DNA from: Orientallactaga sibirica
Taxonomy: Eukaryota > Chordata > Mammalia > Rodentia > Dipodidae
Direction: 5' to 3'
DNA: 64,000 nt
NCBI GenBank assembly: GCA_036365145.1
Contig: JAEOAD010000030.1
Coordinates: 12,059,001 to 12,123,000 of the forward strand
This document shows positions 34,244 to 46,200 of the stretch, one piece after another. The notes beneath the pieces are model-generated. The model was not told the origin of the DNA. It saw only the letters and a program-made list of their open reading frames with translations, and did no database searches. The first letter of the stretch is position 1. Each line of letters starts with the position of its first letter. Position numbers and translations under genes: made by a program.

Positions 34244-35050
34244 GATGGGTAGGCCACAATTCAAAACAGCCAAAGAAAGTCAGAAAGCTGAGAGATCTCC
34301 ACAAAAGAGGACTCGTCCCACAATGAAAGCCTCTAATGAATTTATAGAAAAATCAAAACATATTCAATCCCAAAATGAAAACACAATAACCAATGAGACC
34401 CTGATCAAAAGAATGGCAAAACTGGAAGCAAACCAATAAAAAAAAATCAACAATTATATCAATAAATTGAACAGAATCATCTCTTGGAGCATTCAGCTTT
34501 TGACAGTGGGCTTAACTTGATTAAAGAAAACATTAGAATGCTGTGGTGGTTTGATTCAGGGGTCCCCAATAAACTTAAGTGTTCCAAATGCTAGGTTCCC
34601 AGTTGATGGTGATTTAGGAATTAATGCCTTTTGGAGGCATTGTATTGTTGGGGGTGAACTTATGGTGTTATAGTAAGCTCCCCCTTGCCAGGGTTTGGCA
34701 CAGTCTTTTGTTGCTATGGTTGACCTCATGTTGTCAAGAGGTGATGTCCACCCTCTACTCATGCCATCACTTTCCCTGCCATCATGGAGCTTCCCTCTCA
34801 AGCCTGTAAGCCAAAATAAACCTCCTTTTCCCCATAATCTGCTCTCGGTTGGGTGATTTCTACCAGCAGTGCAAACCTGACTGCAACAAATGCTCAAAAG
34901 AGATATGAATGAAGTTGAGGTGAACAAAGAAGTGTAAGATGTCAATAACCAATTAATTAAGCTTAATGAAGACTTGATCAAATGTAAGAATGAATTCCAG
35001 GAAGCATCAAGAAAATGAGAAATAGAACTGCAATTGTGCCTCAAAAAGAG
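34244..35050 (+). pseudogene. LINE-1 ORF1 N-terminal remnant, split by LTR
   Basis: The reading frame opens with MGRPQFKTAKESQ and runs about 64 codons to a stop. It parallels MGRQQCKEANKSQ at 46200 (minus). ORF1 normally encodes an RNA-binding chaperone that trimerises through a coiled coil. Here only the N-terminal disordered region and the start of the coiled coil survive. A 347-bp solo LTR (34542-34888) sits in the middle. The sequence stops abruptly where a second LINE-1 5' end begins. Confidence 0.7.
34537..34893 (+). mobile_element. MaLR solo LTR with 5-bp TSD
   Basis: The LTR (34542-34888) begins tgtggtggtttgattcaggg and ends cctgactgcaaca, with TG...CA termini. Its late part carries gtaagccaaaataaacctcc, the polyadenylation block of MT/ORR1-type LTRs. 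The 5-bp duplication aatgc (34537-34541 and 34889-34893) is exact, as expected for ERVL-MaLR integration. It is a lone LTR without internal sequence, inserted into the LINE-1 ORF1 remnant. The 177-codon antisense ORF is incidental. Confidence 0.92.
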
Positions 35051-35392
35051 ATGGGACTTCTGGTCAAGATGGCATCTGCCTAACCTCACCTCACATCATG
35101 GGGAAGGAAAGGAAAGACCCTTAAGGTTCATCAGGTATTTTTTAGGGGTTTGCTGACTCTACTAGGCTCCCAGTGGGAGGGTGTGAAGGAGCAAAATAAG
35201 GAGTCCAGTCATTCCCATGCTCTCAGGTAGCCTACCAGTTCCCCAAACACCTCAAGCAGCCATCCTAGCCACAGTCCCAGCCAGAGGTCCCTCCTGCACT
35301 AACCTCAGGCCAAATGGACCCAAGCTAGCAGGGTAGGACTTCCACCCCAGGTTTTCCTGCCATTGCTCAGAGCTCCAAGATCCCACTAAGTC

Positions 35393-36027
35393 TAGAAAAT
35401 CAGAAAACGACATGGAAAGGGAACTTGACAGAGGGATGGAAACTATACATAAAATAGCAATAGAAAATATGAACCAAATTAAACAAGCCCAAAACTCTAT
35501 AGAAGCTCTCAAGAATAGAGTCAGCCAAGTGGAGGATAGAAATTCAGAACTGGAAGACAAAACAGAAAAAACAGTTCGTGAGTCCAAAAATTTCAATAAG
35601 TTCAAAAATTTCTGTGAACGGAACATGAGGGAAATATGGGATACCCTTAAGTGTCACAACATTTGAATCATGGGTATACCAGAAGGGAAGAAATATGGAC
35701 CAAACACATGGAAAACTTATTCAAAATATTATCCAAGAAAACTTTTCCACTGTCTCAAAAGAAAGTTCCATCAAGTTACAAGAACCTAGCAGAACTCCAA
35801 ACAGACTAGACCAAAGGAGAAATTCTTAATTATCATTAAGACTCTAAACATCAATCACAAAGAGAAAGTCCTAAAAGCAGCTAGGGAGAAACAACACATT
35901 ACCTATAAAGGAAACCCCTTCAGAATTATTTCAGACTTCTCAATGGAAACCCTAAAAGCCAGAAGGGACTGGAATGGAACATTGAAAACTCTAAGAACTT
36001 ATGGCTTCCAACCCAAACTATCATTAA
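35393..36027 (+). pseudogene. LINE-1 ORF1 middle and C-terminal remnant
   Basis: The frame at 35412-35666 reads MERELDRGMETIHK and continues through a heptad-rich coiled coil (KNRVSQVEDRNSELEDK). It then passes the RRM-like segment marked by CERNMREIWDTLK. The remaining C-terminal part (35670-36027) is broken by stops and frameshifts, ending around GFQPKLS. It matches 58330-58900 (minus) well. The N-terminal third is missing because the 5' UTR joins directly to the coiled coil near 35393. Confidence 0.75.
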
Positions 36028-37440
36028 CCAAGGAGGTGAAAGAACTTTACAATGAAAACATAAAGACCTCAAGAGATGGAGGAGGACTTGAGAAAATGGA
36101 AAGAATTTCCATGCTCCTGGAGAGGCAGAATTAACATTGTGATTATGGCAATTCTACCAAAAAGCAATATATAGGTTTAATGCAACACCAATAAAAATCC
36201 CAACATCTTTCTTCACAGACATAGGAAAAAGTTCTCAAAATTCATATGGAATGGCAGATGGCCTTGGATATCCTCAACAAAAGAAACACCTCTGGAGGCA
36301 TCACCATACCTGCTCTAAAGCTATACTACAAAGCCATAGTAATAAAAACAACATGGTACTGGCATATAAACAGGATTATAGACCAATGGAACAGAATTGA
36401 AGACCCAGACTTTGGGTCAAGTAACCACAGCTACTTGATATTTGACAAAGGTCCTAGGGATGTAGACTGGAAAAAAGACAGCATCATCAACAAATGTTGC
36501 TGGACAAACTGGATAACCATATTCAGGAAAATGAAACTTGATCCACACATTCCCCCATGCACAAAAATCAAGTCCAAATGGATCAAAGTCCTCAATATAA
36601 CAACAGACACTCTGCTACTACTAGAAGAAAAAGTAGGAGGAACTTTCCATCATATATTAGTGGGAAAAGACATCCTGAACAAAAAACCCCAGTAGCTCAG
36701 GAAATGAAACAATCACTCAACCATTAAAATCTCAGGAAGCTGAAAAGCTTGTCACAGACAAACATATAATAAGCAGAGCCAATAGATTACCCACAGAATG
36801 GGAGAAAATTTTTGCCCGATACACTTCAGACAGAGCACTAATTTCTAAAATCTACAAAGAACTCAAAAACCTAAACAATAAAAAGCCAAACAACCAACTC
36901 AAAATATGAGGCAGAGAACTGCACAGGGAGTTCTCAGAGGAAGAAATACAAATGGCAAACACACACTGAAGAAAATGTTCAACATCCTTAATCATTAGGG
37001 AAATGCAAATTAAAACATCTATGAGATTCCACCTTACCCCAGTAAGGATAGCAAACATTAAAAAAATCTAATGACAGCAAATGCTGACAAGGTTGTGGAG
37101 AAATAGGAACCCTCATTCACTGTTGGTAGGAATGTAAGCTGGTACAGCCACTATGGAAAGAAATATGGAGACTCCTTAAAAGGATGACTATAGAGTTACC
37201 AACAGACCCAGCTATTCTCTTACTAGGCATTTACCCCAAAAGCTCCAAGCCTCAGTCCAGAGATATTTGCTCAACCATGTATATAGCTGCTCAATTCAGA
37301 ATAGCTAAGAACTGGAATCAACCCAGAAGTCCATCATTAGACGAATGGGTAACTAAGATGTGGTGTATACACAATGGAATTCTACACAGCAGTAAGGAAA
37401 AATGGCACAATGCAATTTGAAGAAAAATGGTCAAACTTTT
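36028..37440 (+). pseudogene. LINE-1 ORF2 C-terminal remnant
   Basis: It starts at the thumb-like region ([15 protein letters not shown]) and includes [17 protein letters not shown] and VGGTFHHILVGKDIL (36246-36695), then the LLLGIYPKSSKPQ block (37184 onward). ORF2 encodes the endonuclease and reverse transcriptase. Both catalytic domains are absent here: the endonuclease, the FADD-containing palm and everything between ORF1 and the thumb are deleted. The cysteine-motif region near 37080-37140 is interrupted by stops. Confidence 0.8.
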
Positions 37441-38610
37441 AACAAATCATTCTCAGTGAGCTCATCCAATCACAGAAAAAGATAAGCGTTTCATGGTCTC
37501 AATCATCTGTGGCTCCTAACCTGAATTTTCCCAAGATGCTGACACACCTAATAAACATCTCGAGGACTGGACAATAGGGATAGTTGGGTGGGAGGGGAGG
37601 GTAAGTGTGGGGTGGATAAAAACAAAACAAAACAAAAAACTGGACTCAAATAGAAATGGTACCATAAAATCCTATATCCTGAAAAACATACTAAAAGGTG
37701 AACCTTCATCAGGTACTTAGAGAGAACACCTGAATCACAGGAGCCTGGCGAGGGTAGGATGAAGGCTAACCTCAATTTTCTCCTCTCTCTCTCTCTCCTT
37801 CCTCTTCTTTCTCTTCTCTCCTTCTCTTTCATATTACCTACATTTTTCTTCCTTCTTTTTCCTTGGCACTGACCTGTAACTCCCAGTACCATCATGTGGT
37901 TAACACCCACAACAAGCTGTTGATCAGTGAGACCTAAAAGGTTTCCCAAAAGAAGACAGATTTCTGTGAGAGTGCTTGATGACCCACCAAAGGTTAATGG
38001 TAAGACCATACTGCCGAAGACACCATATGCTATTGGGTTGGAACACAGAGTGACCTGGCTGGAATCTGGAAGAGAGTCAGTCCCCAGACAGTTAGCTTGT
38101 CTAGTGCCAAAAGGCCCCACATGAGTGACTGGGGAAAAATAAACAACATCTGTCTAAGCAACTCATGGTCAAAGCTACTCAGCAGCAATCAACCTGCTGT
38201 AATGTTCACAGAAGGGCAATAGTGACACACAGCCACGGTGGGTTACCAACTGCTCTGAATTTGGCTAACAGATCTGCTCAGTGGAATGGAACCCATACCT
38301 GGAACAGGGAAACAAGTCAAAACCATATCCAAAAAACAAGCCCGAGCTCCAAAATCAAGGGAATTTTGTGGAAGAAGGGTGGAAAGATTGTAAGAACCAC
38401 GGGTTGAGACATCATGCCCAGAGGAATTTTTTTCCCACCAAAAATAACTGACTACTGCTCCCACAATGCATAAACCACAACTCCATGGGGAATACCTTCA
38501 ACCTACTGAGGAGCATCCCCAACAAAATGGGGACAGTGATGAGGGAAAAGAGTGTACCAACACATGATGCAGCCATATAAAACATCTTGTTAATAATAAT
38601 AATAATAGAA
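37441..38610 (+). mobile_element. LINE-1 3' UTR of the composite element
   Basis: A pyrimidine-rich tract (37780-37840) and a tail of TAA repeats (38590-38608) mark the 3' UTR. Its segments recur, in diverged form, in the minus-strand copies at 40040-41440 and 52830-54320 and in the 3'-UTR fragments near 8 and 32 kb. The 190-codon minus-strand ORF (37548-38120) is a shadow caused by low-complexity sequence. Confidence 0.75.
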
Positions 38611-38630
38611 AAAATATAGAATTTCAACAA

Positions 38631-38770
38631 TATTTATTTATTTTTATTTTTCAAGTTAGGATCTCAGGCTAGCCCAGGCTGACCTGGAATTTACTATGTA
38701 GTCTCAAGGTGATCTTCATAAGTCTGCCTTGCAAGTGCTGGGATTAAAGGTATGTGCCACCATGCCTGGC
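38631..38770 (-). mobile_element. B1 SINE, antisense (first of three)
   Basis: ctagcccaggctgacctgga, tttactatgtagtctcaagg, gcaagtgctgggattaaagg and gccaccatgcctggc. It begins directly after the right TSD of the composite LINE-1. Confidence 0.92.
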
Positions 38771-38795
38771 TTGACTTATTTGTTTATATTTATTT

Positions 38796-38957
38796 AATAT
38801 TTTGTTTTTGTTTTTGTTTTTCAAGATAAGGTCTTACTCTAGCCCAGGCTGACCTGGAATCCACTGTATTCTCAGGCTGGCCTCTAATTCACAGCAATCC
38901 TCTTACCTGATCCTTCCAATTGCTGGGATTAAAGGCATGTGTAACTACACCAAGCCT
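38796..38957 (-). mobile_element. B1 SINE, antisense (second)
   Basis: A (GTTTTT)n-like tail complement, tcttactctagcccaggctg, tctcaggctggcctctaatt, tgctgggattaaaggcatgt. Confidence 0.9.
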
Positions 38958-38964
38958 AATGTTG

Positions 38965-39084
38965 ATGATTTTGAAATAGGTCTCCTCACTCTATAGCCCA
39001 GGATAGCATAGAACTATTAGTTATTTACATGCCTCAACCTCCTAATTGCTGAGGAAATAGACACAAACCACTATGCCTAACAGT
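38965..39084 (-). mobile_element. B1-like SINE, antisense (third, old)
   Basis: ctcactctatagcccaggat, ctcaacctcctaattgctga and accactatgcctaac: the same block order, much more diverged than its two neighbours. Confidence 0.7.
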
Positions 39085-40022
39085 AATTCCAACAATTTTG
39101 GTTTTTTCATGTGGGGAGCATGACATCGTTTTATTATGCTACTTCGGGTTACCTGGGCCTCTTCTGATTGGTTGATATGAATTTCCTGTTTGGGGAAAAC
39201 TATCTCCTCTCAAAGCTCAATTTTATTACCTGACATAAGTAATTCCATTCTGATTTGGTCTGGTGTTGTAATCCTAGTACAAAAACCCAGTCCAAAACAA
39301 TGACCTTCCATACATTTTCTTTAGCATCACAGTTTTCAATGTTGAACATTTTTACAAACTATCTTCTTATTAATTTTTTACATTAGAGTTCCTGAGTAGA
39401 AACCAATCTCTGATATAATCAATGGGGTTGATAGTTTAAAAACCAAAAGCCAACTAACACATTTGTTTTGATGTTATCAGAGTAATGTATATACATTCAC
39501 TTAATTCAGCAATACTCTACTTTCAATTTATCACCTCATCTTTAAAATCCAAATCAGTCGATATGAAAATGTTTCTTTCTACATTACTTATGAAATTATT
39601 TAAAGAGAGACATGAATGATACTAGGGAAAAAGTTGAATAAGTAAAAGAATAGAGAATTTTTGTCTTATAAACTCTGTAGCATATTGAAGTTTTGCTTTA
39701 GAAAATCACTTTTCAATATGTAAGAAAAAGTGTTTTGTGTTTACCAATTTATTTGACAGTTTTGGCTTGCCTTCTTTCCCTTCCTTCCTTCCTTCCTTCC
39801 TTCCTTCCTTCCTTCCTTCCTTCCAGATCCACATTGTCATAGGATCATTTCCCATAATCTGAAGTATAGCCTTTAGTATTTCTGTAAAATTGTTGATATT
39901 TCAAACTACAAAGTCTTGGGAAAATTTCATTGGACAAAATTCTAAATAGACAATTTATTATAATATTTCAAATTCAGCATTTAATTATTTCTCTGGATTC
40001 TGTTTATTCATAGAAAATAAGC
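39085..40022. other. Unique sequence
   Basis: AT-rich, no gene or interspersed repeat recognised, apart from the CCTT array listed separately. Confidence 0.4.
39776..39825. repeat. (CCTT)n microsatellite
   Basis: About 12 tetranucleotide units, nearly perfect. Confidence 0.95.
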
Positions 40023-41439
40023 CATAAATTGTATTTTTATTTTTTATTAGATATTAACATATTTTGTATGTAAGCAACACATGTTGGAACCTTCCTTTTC
40101 CTCCTCCCTGCCCCTTTTCTGAACAGGCCTTCCTCGTTGGGGGTGCAGGTCATCCCTATGGGGATTGTAAGTCATGCTTTATGGGGGTGGGTAGAGAGGG
40201 AATGTCTGTGTACAAAATTTCCCAACTTGTGGCTCTTACAATCTTTCCTTCCCCTGTACTACAAAATTCCCCGAGCCACGCTGGGAACATTTTAAGTCTA
40301 CTTCAGTGATGGGCAATCAGGAGCCTCTGGATCTCTGGTTTGGTAGGTGTTGAGTGTCTGCAGTGTCTAATTCCTTCACCCTTGTCCTAATATCAGATGC
40401 ACTGAGAAAGCAACACTCTAGCTCATTTCCCCAATTCCTCTGAGGTTTCAGCTGGGGCCAGGGTGGAGTTCACTGGGTCATTTATCTCCTCAGGTCCAGC
40501 TCCTGTCTGAAAAAGAAAAGCAGATTCTCCAATGGAGAACAAAGTCAGCACTGATTAAATGGGATAACCATTATTAATTTATAGAGAATTAAAAAGGTAT
40601 AGATCCTCTTATAGTCTAAGGTTAGTGGGAGCTTGACAATGCACAGCAGAATCATTATCTGGATATGATTCTGACTTGTTTCCCAGTTCCAGATATGGTT
40701 TCCTTTCCAATGAGCAGATCTGTTAGCCAATCCAAGAGCAATTGGTTATCCACCTTGGCTGTGGGCCACTATTGCACTTGTGTGAGCATCACATCAGGTT
40801 GTTTGCTTCTGAATCACTTAGACTTTGAGTTGCTTGCATAGATGTTGGCCACTTTCCTCTGAAAGCTCATGTAGCACCTTCCAGCACTAGACGGGCTAAT
40901 TGTCTGGGGACTGGTTCTCCTCCAGATTCCAAACAGGTCTCTCTCTGGCCCATGCCAACAGCATTTGGTGTCTTCAGCAGTAGGGTTTTACCATTAACCT
41001 CTGGTGGGTAATCAAGTGCTCTGACAGAAGTCTGTCTTGTTTGTTTTGGGAGATCTACTAGGCCTCTCAGATCAATAGCTCATTGTGAATGTATGTCACA
41101 TTCTGGTACAGGGAATTACAGGACAGTGCCAAGGGGAAAAAATATATAAAAAGAGAAGAGAAACAGGAGAAATTTGAGGTTAGGTTTCATCTTACCCTCT
41201 CCAGGACCCTTCGATTCAGGTGCTCCCCCTAAGGTCCTCTTGAGCTCTTGAGGGGTCCACCTTTTAGTTTGACTTCCAGGATAGAGTATTCTATGGCACC
41301 AGTTCAAATCTGGGTTCAGTTTTGTGTCCCTCCTATCTTTTCCCTTCCCCCAAGCCCTATCCTCCCTATTGTCCAAGCCTCAAGATGTTATTCAGTTATG
41401 TCAGAAACTCAGGCTGATCCAGGTTAAGAAGTGCAGATG

Positions 41440-44400
41440 AGTGAGATCATGCAACAGTTGTCTTTCTGTGATTGTGTGGGTTCACTTAGAATGATCTTTC
41501 CCACGTTTGACCATTTTTCTACAAATTTCAATGCATCCTTATTTCATACTGCTGAGTAGAATTCCATTGTGGTTATTCACATCTTGGTTATACATTCATC
41601 CAATGATGGGCACCTGGGTTGATTCCAGATTTTAGCTATTATGAATTGAGCAGCTATAAACATAGTTAACCAAATATCTCTGAACTGAGATGTGAAGATT
41701 TTAGGATAAATATCCAGTAAGGGAATAACAGGGTCTGTTGGTAACTATATATTCATCCTTTTCAGGAATCTCCATATTGATTTCCATAGTGGTTGTACCA
41801 GCTTACATCCTCATCAACAGTGAATGAGTGTTCCTATTTCCCCACAGCTTCACCAACATTTGTTTTCATTTAATTTTTTAATGTCTGCTATTCTTACTGG
41901 GGTAATATGGAATCTCATAGTTTTAATTTGCAATTCCCTAATGGCTAGGGATGTTGAACATTTTCTTAAGTGTGTGTTAGCCATTTGTGATTCTACTCTG
42001 AGAACTCACTATTTAGTTCTCTGCCCCACTTTTGGAATGGGTAGTTTGATGTTTTTATTGTTTAGTTTTTTGAGTTCTCTGTAGATTCTAGATATTAGGT
42101 TTCTATCAGTAGTATAGCTGGCAAAGATTTTCTCCCATTCAGTGGGTAATCTATTGGCTCTGCTTATGGTATGTTTGTCTGTGAAAAAGCTTTTTAGCTT
42201 CACGAGATCCCATTGGTTGAGTGCTTGTTTAATTTCCGTGGCTACTGGGGTTTTGTTCAGAAAGTCTTCCTAGTCCTATGTCATGGAGAATGCCTCCCAT
42301 TTTTCTTCCACCAGTTGAAGAGTTTCAGGTCTTATATTGAGGTCTTTAATCCAGTTGGACTTGAGTTTTGTGTATAGCAAAAAGAATGTGTCTAAATTCG
42401 TTTTTCTACACATGGTCATCCAATTTGTCCAACACCATTTGTTGATGCTGTCTTTTCTCCAGTCTACATTATTGTCACCTTTGTCAAAGCAGCTGAAGTT
42501 GCTTGCCCTAAATTCTGGGTCTTCAATTCTGTTCCATTGGTCTATGTTTCTGTTTTTATTCCAGTACCATGCTGTTTTGTCACTATTTGTAATATAGCTT
42601 TAGATCAGGTACAGTGATACCACCAGAGCTGTTTTTTTTTTTTTTTTTTTTCTCTGAAGATATATTTGGATATCCAAGGACTTCTGCCATTCCATATGAA
42701 TTTTGAGATCATCTTTTCAATCTCTGTGAAGAATGATGCTGGTATTTTTGTTGGTATTGCATTAAATCTATATATTGCTTTTGGTAGAATTGCCATTTTC
42801 ACAATTTTAATTCTATCTATCTAGGAGCATGTGAGGTCTTTCCATCTTCTCAAGACCTCCTCTATTTCTTGAGTGTTTTTATGTTTTCATTATATAGGTC
42901 TTTCATATCTTTGGTTAGTGTTATTCCAAGATATTTAAATTTTTGTTGCTATTGAAAATGGGGCAGCCTCACTGATTTCTTTTTCTGTATATTTGTCCTT
43001 TGCATATAGAAAAACTACTGGGTTTGTGTATTAACTTTGTATCCTGACACTTTGCTAAAGGAATTTATCACCTTTAGAAGTTTTAAGATGGAGACTTTCA
43101 TGTCACTTATATATAGAATCATGTCATCTGCAAATACAGCTAACTTGACTTCTTCCTTTCCAATTTGAATACCTTTTTATTTCTTTCTCCTGTCTTATTG
43201 CTTGGGCTAGTACTTCTAGTATGATGTGGAAGAGCAGTGGTGAGAGTGGGCACCCCTATCTTGTTCCCAATCTTGTGGGACTTCCTTGAGTTTTTCCCTG
43301 TTAAGTATTATTTGGGCTTTAAGAGCTTTATATATAGCCTTTATTATGTTGAGATATAAACCCTCCATGCCTATTCTTTCCAGTGTTTTGATCATGAAGT
43401 GGTGTTATATTTTGTCAAAGGCCTTCTCTGCATCAATTGAGATGATCATGTGGTGTATTATTTATGTGGTGTATTACATTGACCAATTCCCATATGTTAA
43501 ACTATCTCTACATCCCTGGGATGATGCCTACTTGATCAAGGTGGATAATGTTTTTGATGTGTTGTTGATTTCTATTTGCAAAGATTTTGTTCAGGATATT
43601 TTCATCTAAGTTCATTAGGGATATAGGCATATCATTTTCTTTCCTTGCTACATCTTTGTCTAGTTTTGGTGTTAGGGTGATGCTAGCTTCATAAAAGGAG
43701 TTGGGGAGGATTCCATGGTTTCTGATTATGCAGAACAGCATGAGGAAAATCTCTTTGAGTTCTTCTATGAATGTTTGATAGAATTCAGCTGAGAAGCCAT
43801 CCAGTCCTGGACTTTTCTTTTTGGGGAGGTTTTTGATTACCTTTTCAATCTGCATGGATGTGATATTTTGTTTAGAAGATTAATATTGTCTGAGTTTAGT
43901 TTTGGTAAGTGTTATGCATCTAGGAATTCATCCATTTCTTCCAGATTATTTAATTTTGTGGAGTAGAGGTTTGGGAAGTATGTCCTGATGATTCTTCCAA
44001 TTTCATTGATGTCTATTATGATCGCTCCTTTTTCATTTCTGATTTTGTTAATTTGAGACTTCTTTCTTTTTTCTTGATCAATTTGCCCAAGGGTTTACCA
44101 ATCTTGTTTATTTTTTCAAAGAATCAGCTCTTCGTTTCATCAAATTTTAAAATTGTTTTCTTAGTTTCCAATTCATTAATTTCTGCTCTAATCTTGATTA
44201 TTTCTTTCTGTCTCAAGCTGCTGGATTGGATTCTTCTTGTTTTTCTAGTGCCTTTGCGTAGACAGTCAGGTGATTGATTTGGAATCTCTCTTTGTAATGA
44301 AGGTATTTAGGGCTATCAGTTTTCCCCTCAGGACTGCCTTCATTGTATCTCATAAGTTTTGGTAGGCTGTGTTTTCATTATCATTCAATTGTAGGAGTTT

Positions 44401-45045
44401 TACAAGTTCTTTTTTTATTTCTTCCAAGACCCATTCATTGCTTAAAAGTGTGTTGTTTAGTCTCCAGGAGCTGGTGGAACTCTTGATGTGTCTCTTGTTG
44501 TTAACTTCTAGCTTTAAAGCACTGTGATCTGACATGGCTGACTTTTTAAAGGCATGCTTTATGGCCTAATATGTGGTCAATTTTGGAGAAGGTTCCATGG
44601 ACTGCTGAGAAGAATTTGTATTTTGCAAAGCTGGTCTGGAAAGTTCTGTAGAAATCTGTTAGGTCTAGTTGATCTATGATGTTGTTGATCTCTATAATTT
44701 CCCTGTTGATTTTCTGCTTGGATGATCTATTGATGCTAGTGGAGTATTGAAGTCTCTGACTATGATGGTGTTGGTGTTTATTTCTGTTTTGTTGTTGAGT
44801 ATATTTTGTTTTATAAACTGTGGTGCACCTTTGTTTGGCACATATATATTTATGATTGCTATGTGCTACAATTGGATCATTCCCTTGATGAGTAGGAAGT
44901 AGCCTTCTTTGTCCTTTTTGATTACTTTTGGTTTGAAGTCTATTTTATAAGATATTAATATAGCAACACCTGATTGTTTTTTATTTCCATTTGTTTGGAA
45001 TATCATTTTCCAACCTTTCACCCTGAGGAGGTATCTATCTTTAGT
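41440..45045 (-). pseudogene. LINE-1 ORF2 remnant (endonuclease/reverse transcriptase)
   Basis: Recognisable blocks from N to C: SDHSALKLEV of the endonuclease (44350-44535), [18 protein letters not shown] of the RT N-terminal region (43508-43855), the thumb (42605-42802, [14 protein letters not shown]), and [20 protein letters not shown] near the C-terminus (42009-42203). A comparison with the copy at 52.8-60.3 kb indicates that the ORF2 start and N-terminal endonuclease codons are gone through a deletion near 45045. Many stops and frameshifts; not functional. Confidence 0.8.
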
Positions 45046-46200
45046 GGTATTCCCTTAAGTATTCTCTGTATGTTTGGTTTTAGTATTCATATAGTCATAG
45101 ACTTGAGTTTTTCCATGGAAAGTTTTTCTTTCACCATCTATTATGATGGATAATTTGGCTGGGTAAAGTATCTTGGGTTGGAAGCCATAGTTTTTCAGAC
45201 TTTGAAGTGTTCCATTCCAGGGCCTTCTGGTTTTCAGGGTTTCCATTGAGAAATCTGAAGTCATTCTGATGGAATGGCCTTTGTATGTTATGAATTGCTT
45301 CTCTATTGCTGCTTTTAACTCTCTCTTTGTGTTTGTTATTCAGAGTTTTAACTGTCATGTATCCTGGAGAGTTTCTTCTTTGGTCCTGTCTGTTTGGTGT
45401 TTTGTGGGCCTCCTTATCTGGATGGGCCTCTCTTTTGCAAGGTTCAGAAAATTTTCTTCAATGATTTTGTTGAATATATTCTTTATGTTGCTGATCTGGA
45501 TTTCCTCTCCTTCTGGTTTACCCATGATCCAGATGTTTGGTCATTTTAGGGTATCCCACAGTTCCCTCATATTCTGTTCACTTGATTTTTTTGAACTTAG
45601 CAAAGTTTTTGGCCCCCTGATCAATTTCTTCTGTCTTATCTTCCAGGTCAAAGGATCTGTCTACCACATGAGTAACCCTATTGGTGAGTCATTCTAAAGA
45701 GGTTTTTATAATTTCTATTTGATTTTTATTTTCTGATGTATTGTTTTGCATAGTGTTAATCTCTTTTTTGAAGTACAATTCCAATTCAAGTCCTGTTTTT
45801 CTTGATATTTCCTGTAATTTATTCTTGCATTTGATCAAGTCTTCATTAAGATTAATCAACCAGTTGTTGATGTCTTCCATTTCTTGACCTACCTTCAATT
45901 TATTCATATTTCTTTGGAGGTTTCTAACATTTTCTTCAATCAGGTTAAACTTTCTGTCAAAAGCTGAACACTCTAGGAGATGATTCTGCTCAATTTCATT
46001 GATATGATTGTCAGTTCTTTGATAGTTTGCTTCAAGTTCAGTGATTTTATCAGGTTGTTATTGGTTGTTGTGTTTTCAATTTGGGAATGAATTTCTGTTG
46101 ATTTCTCTATGATTTCACAGGAGGCTTCTACTGTAGGACTAGTCATCTTTGGAGTAGCTTTCTGGCTTTTGTTGGCTTCTTTGCATTGTTGCCTACCCAT
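45046..46200 (-). pseudogene. LINE-1 ORF1 remnant
   Basis: It opens at 46200 with MGRQQCKEANKSQKA. It continues through a helical region rich in Leu, Asn and Lys (45689-45907, LINLNEDLIKCKNKLQE), then the C-terminal RNA-binding domain (FSMETLKTRRPWNGTLQ, 45160-45264). The blocks lie in different frames and contain stops. ORF1 proteins bind LINE-1 RNA and help target-primed reverse transcription; this one is dead. Confidence 0.75.

Larger units (their letters stand above)
33585..38624 (+). mobile_element. Composite LINE-1 with one TSD
   Basis: aaaatatagaattt occurs at 33585-33598 and 38611-38624 and encloses about 5.0 kb. In order: LINE-1 5' UTR of one subfamily (33599-34243), ORF1 N-terminal region (34244 to about 35050, split by a solo LTR), a second LINE-1 5' start (about 35054-35392), ORF1 coiled-coil to C-terminal region (about 35393-36027), ORF2 C-terminal region (about 36028-37440), 3' UTR and a TAA-rich tail. 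The second 5' start resembles the beginning of the LINE-1 at 60311 (minus). No ORF is functional. Confidence 0.8.

Noticed and set aside
34556..35089. 177-codon minus-strand ORF
   Set aside because: Antisense across the solo LTR and the LINE-1 junction; no domain beyond the repeat.
37548..38120. 190-codon minus-strand ORF
   Set aside because: Antisense to the LINE-1 3' UTR. Its Arg/Glu-rich middle is the translation of the pyrimidine tract at 37780-37840.
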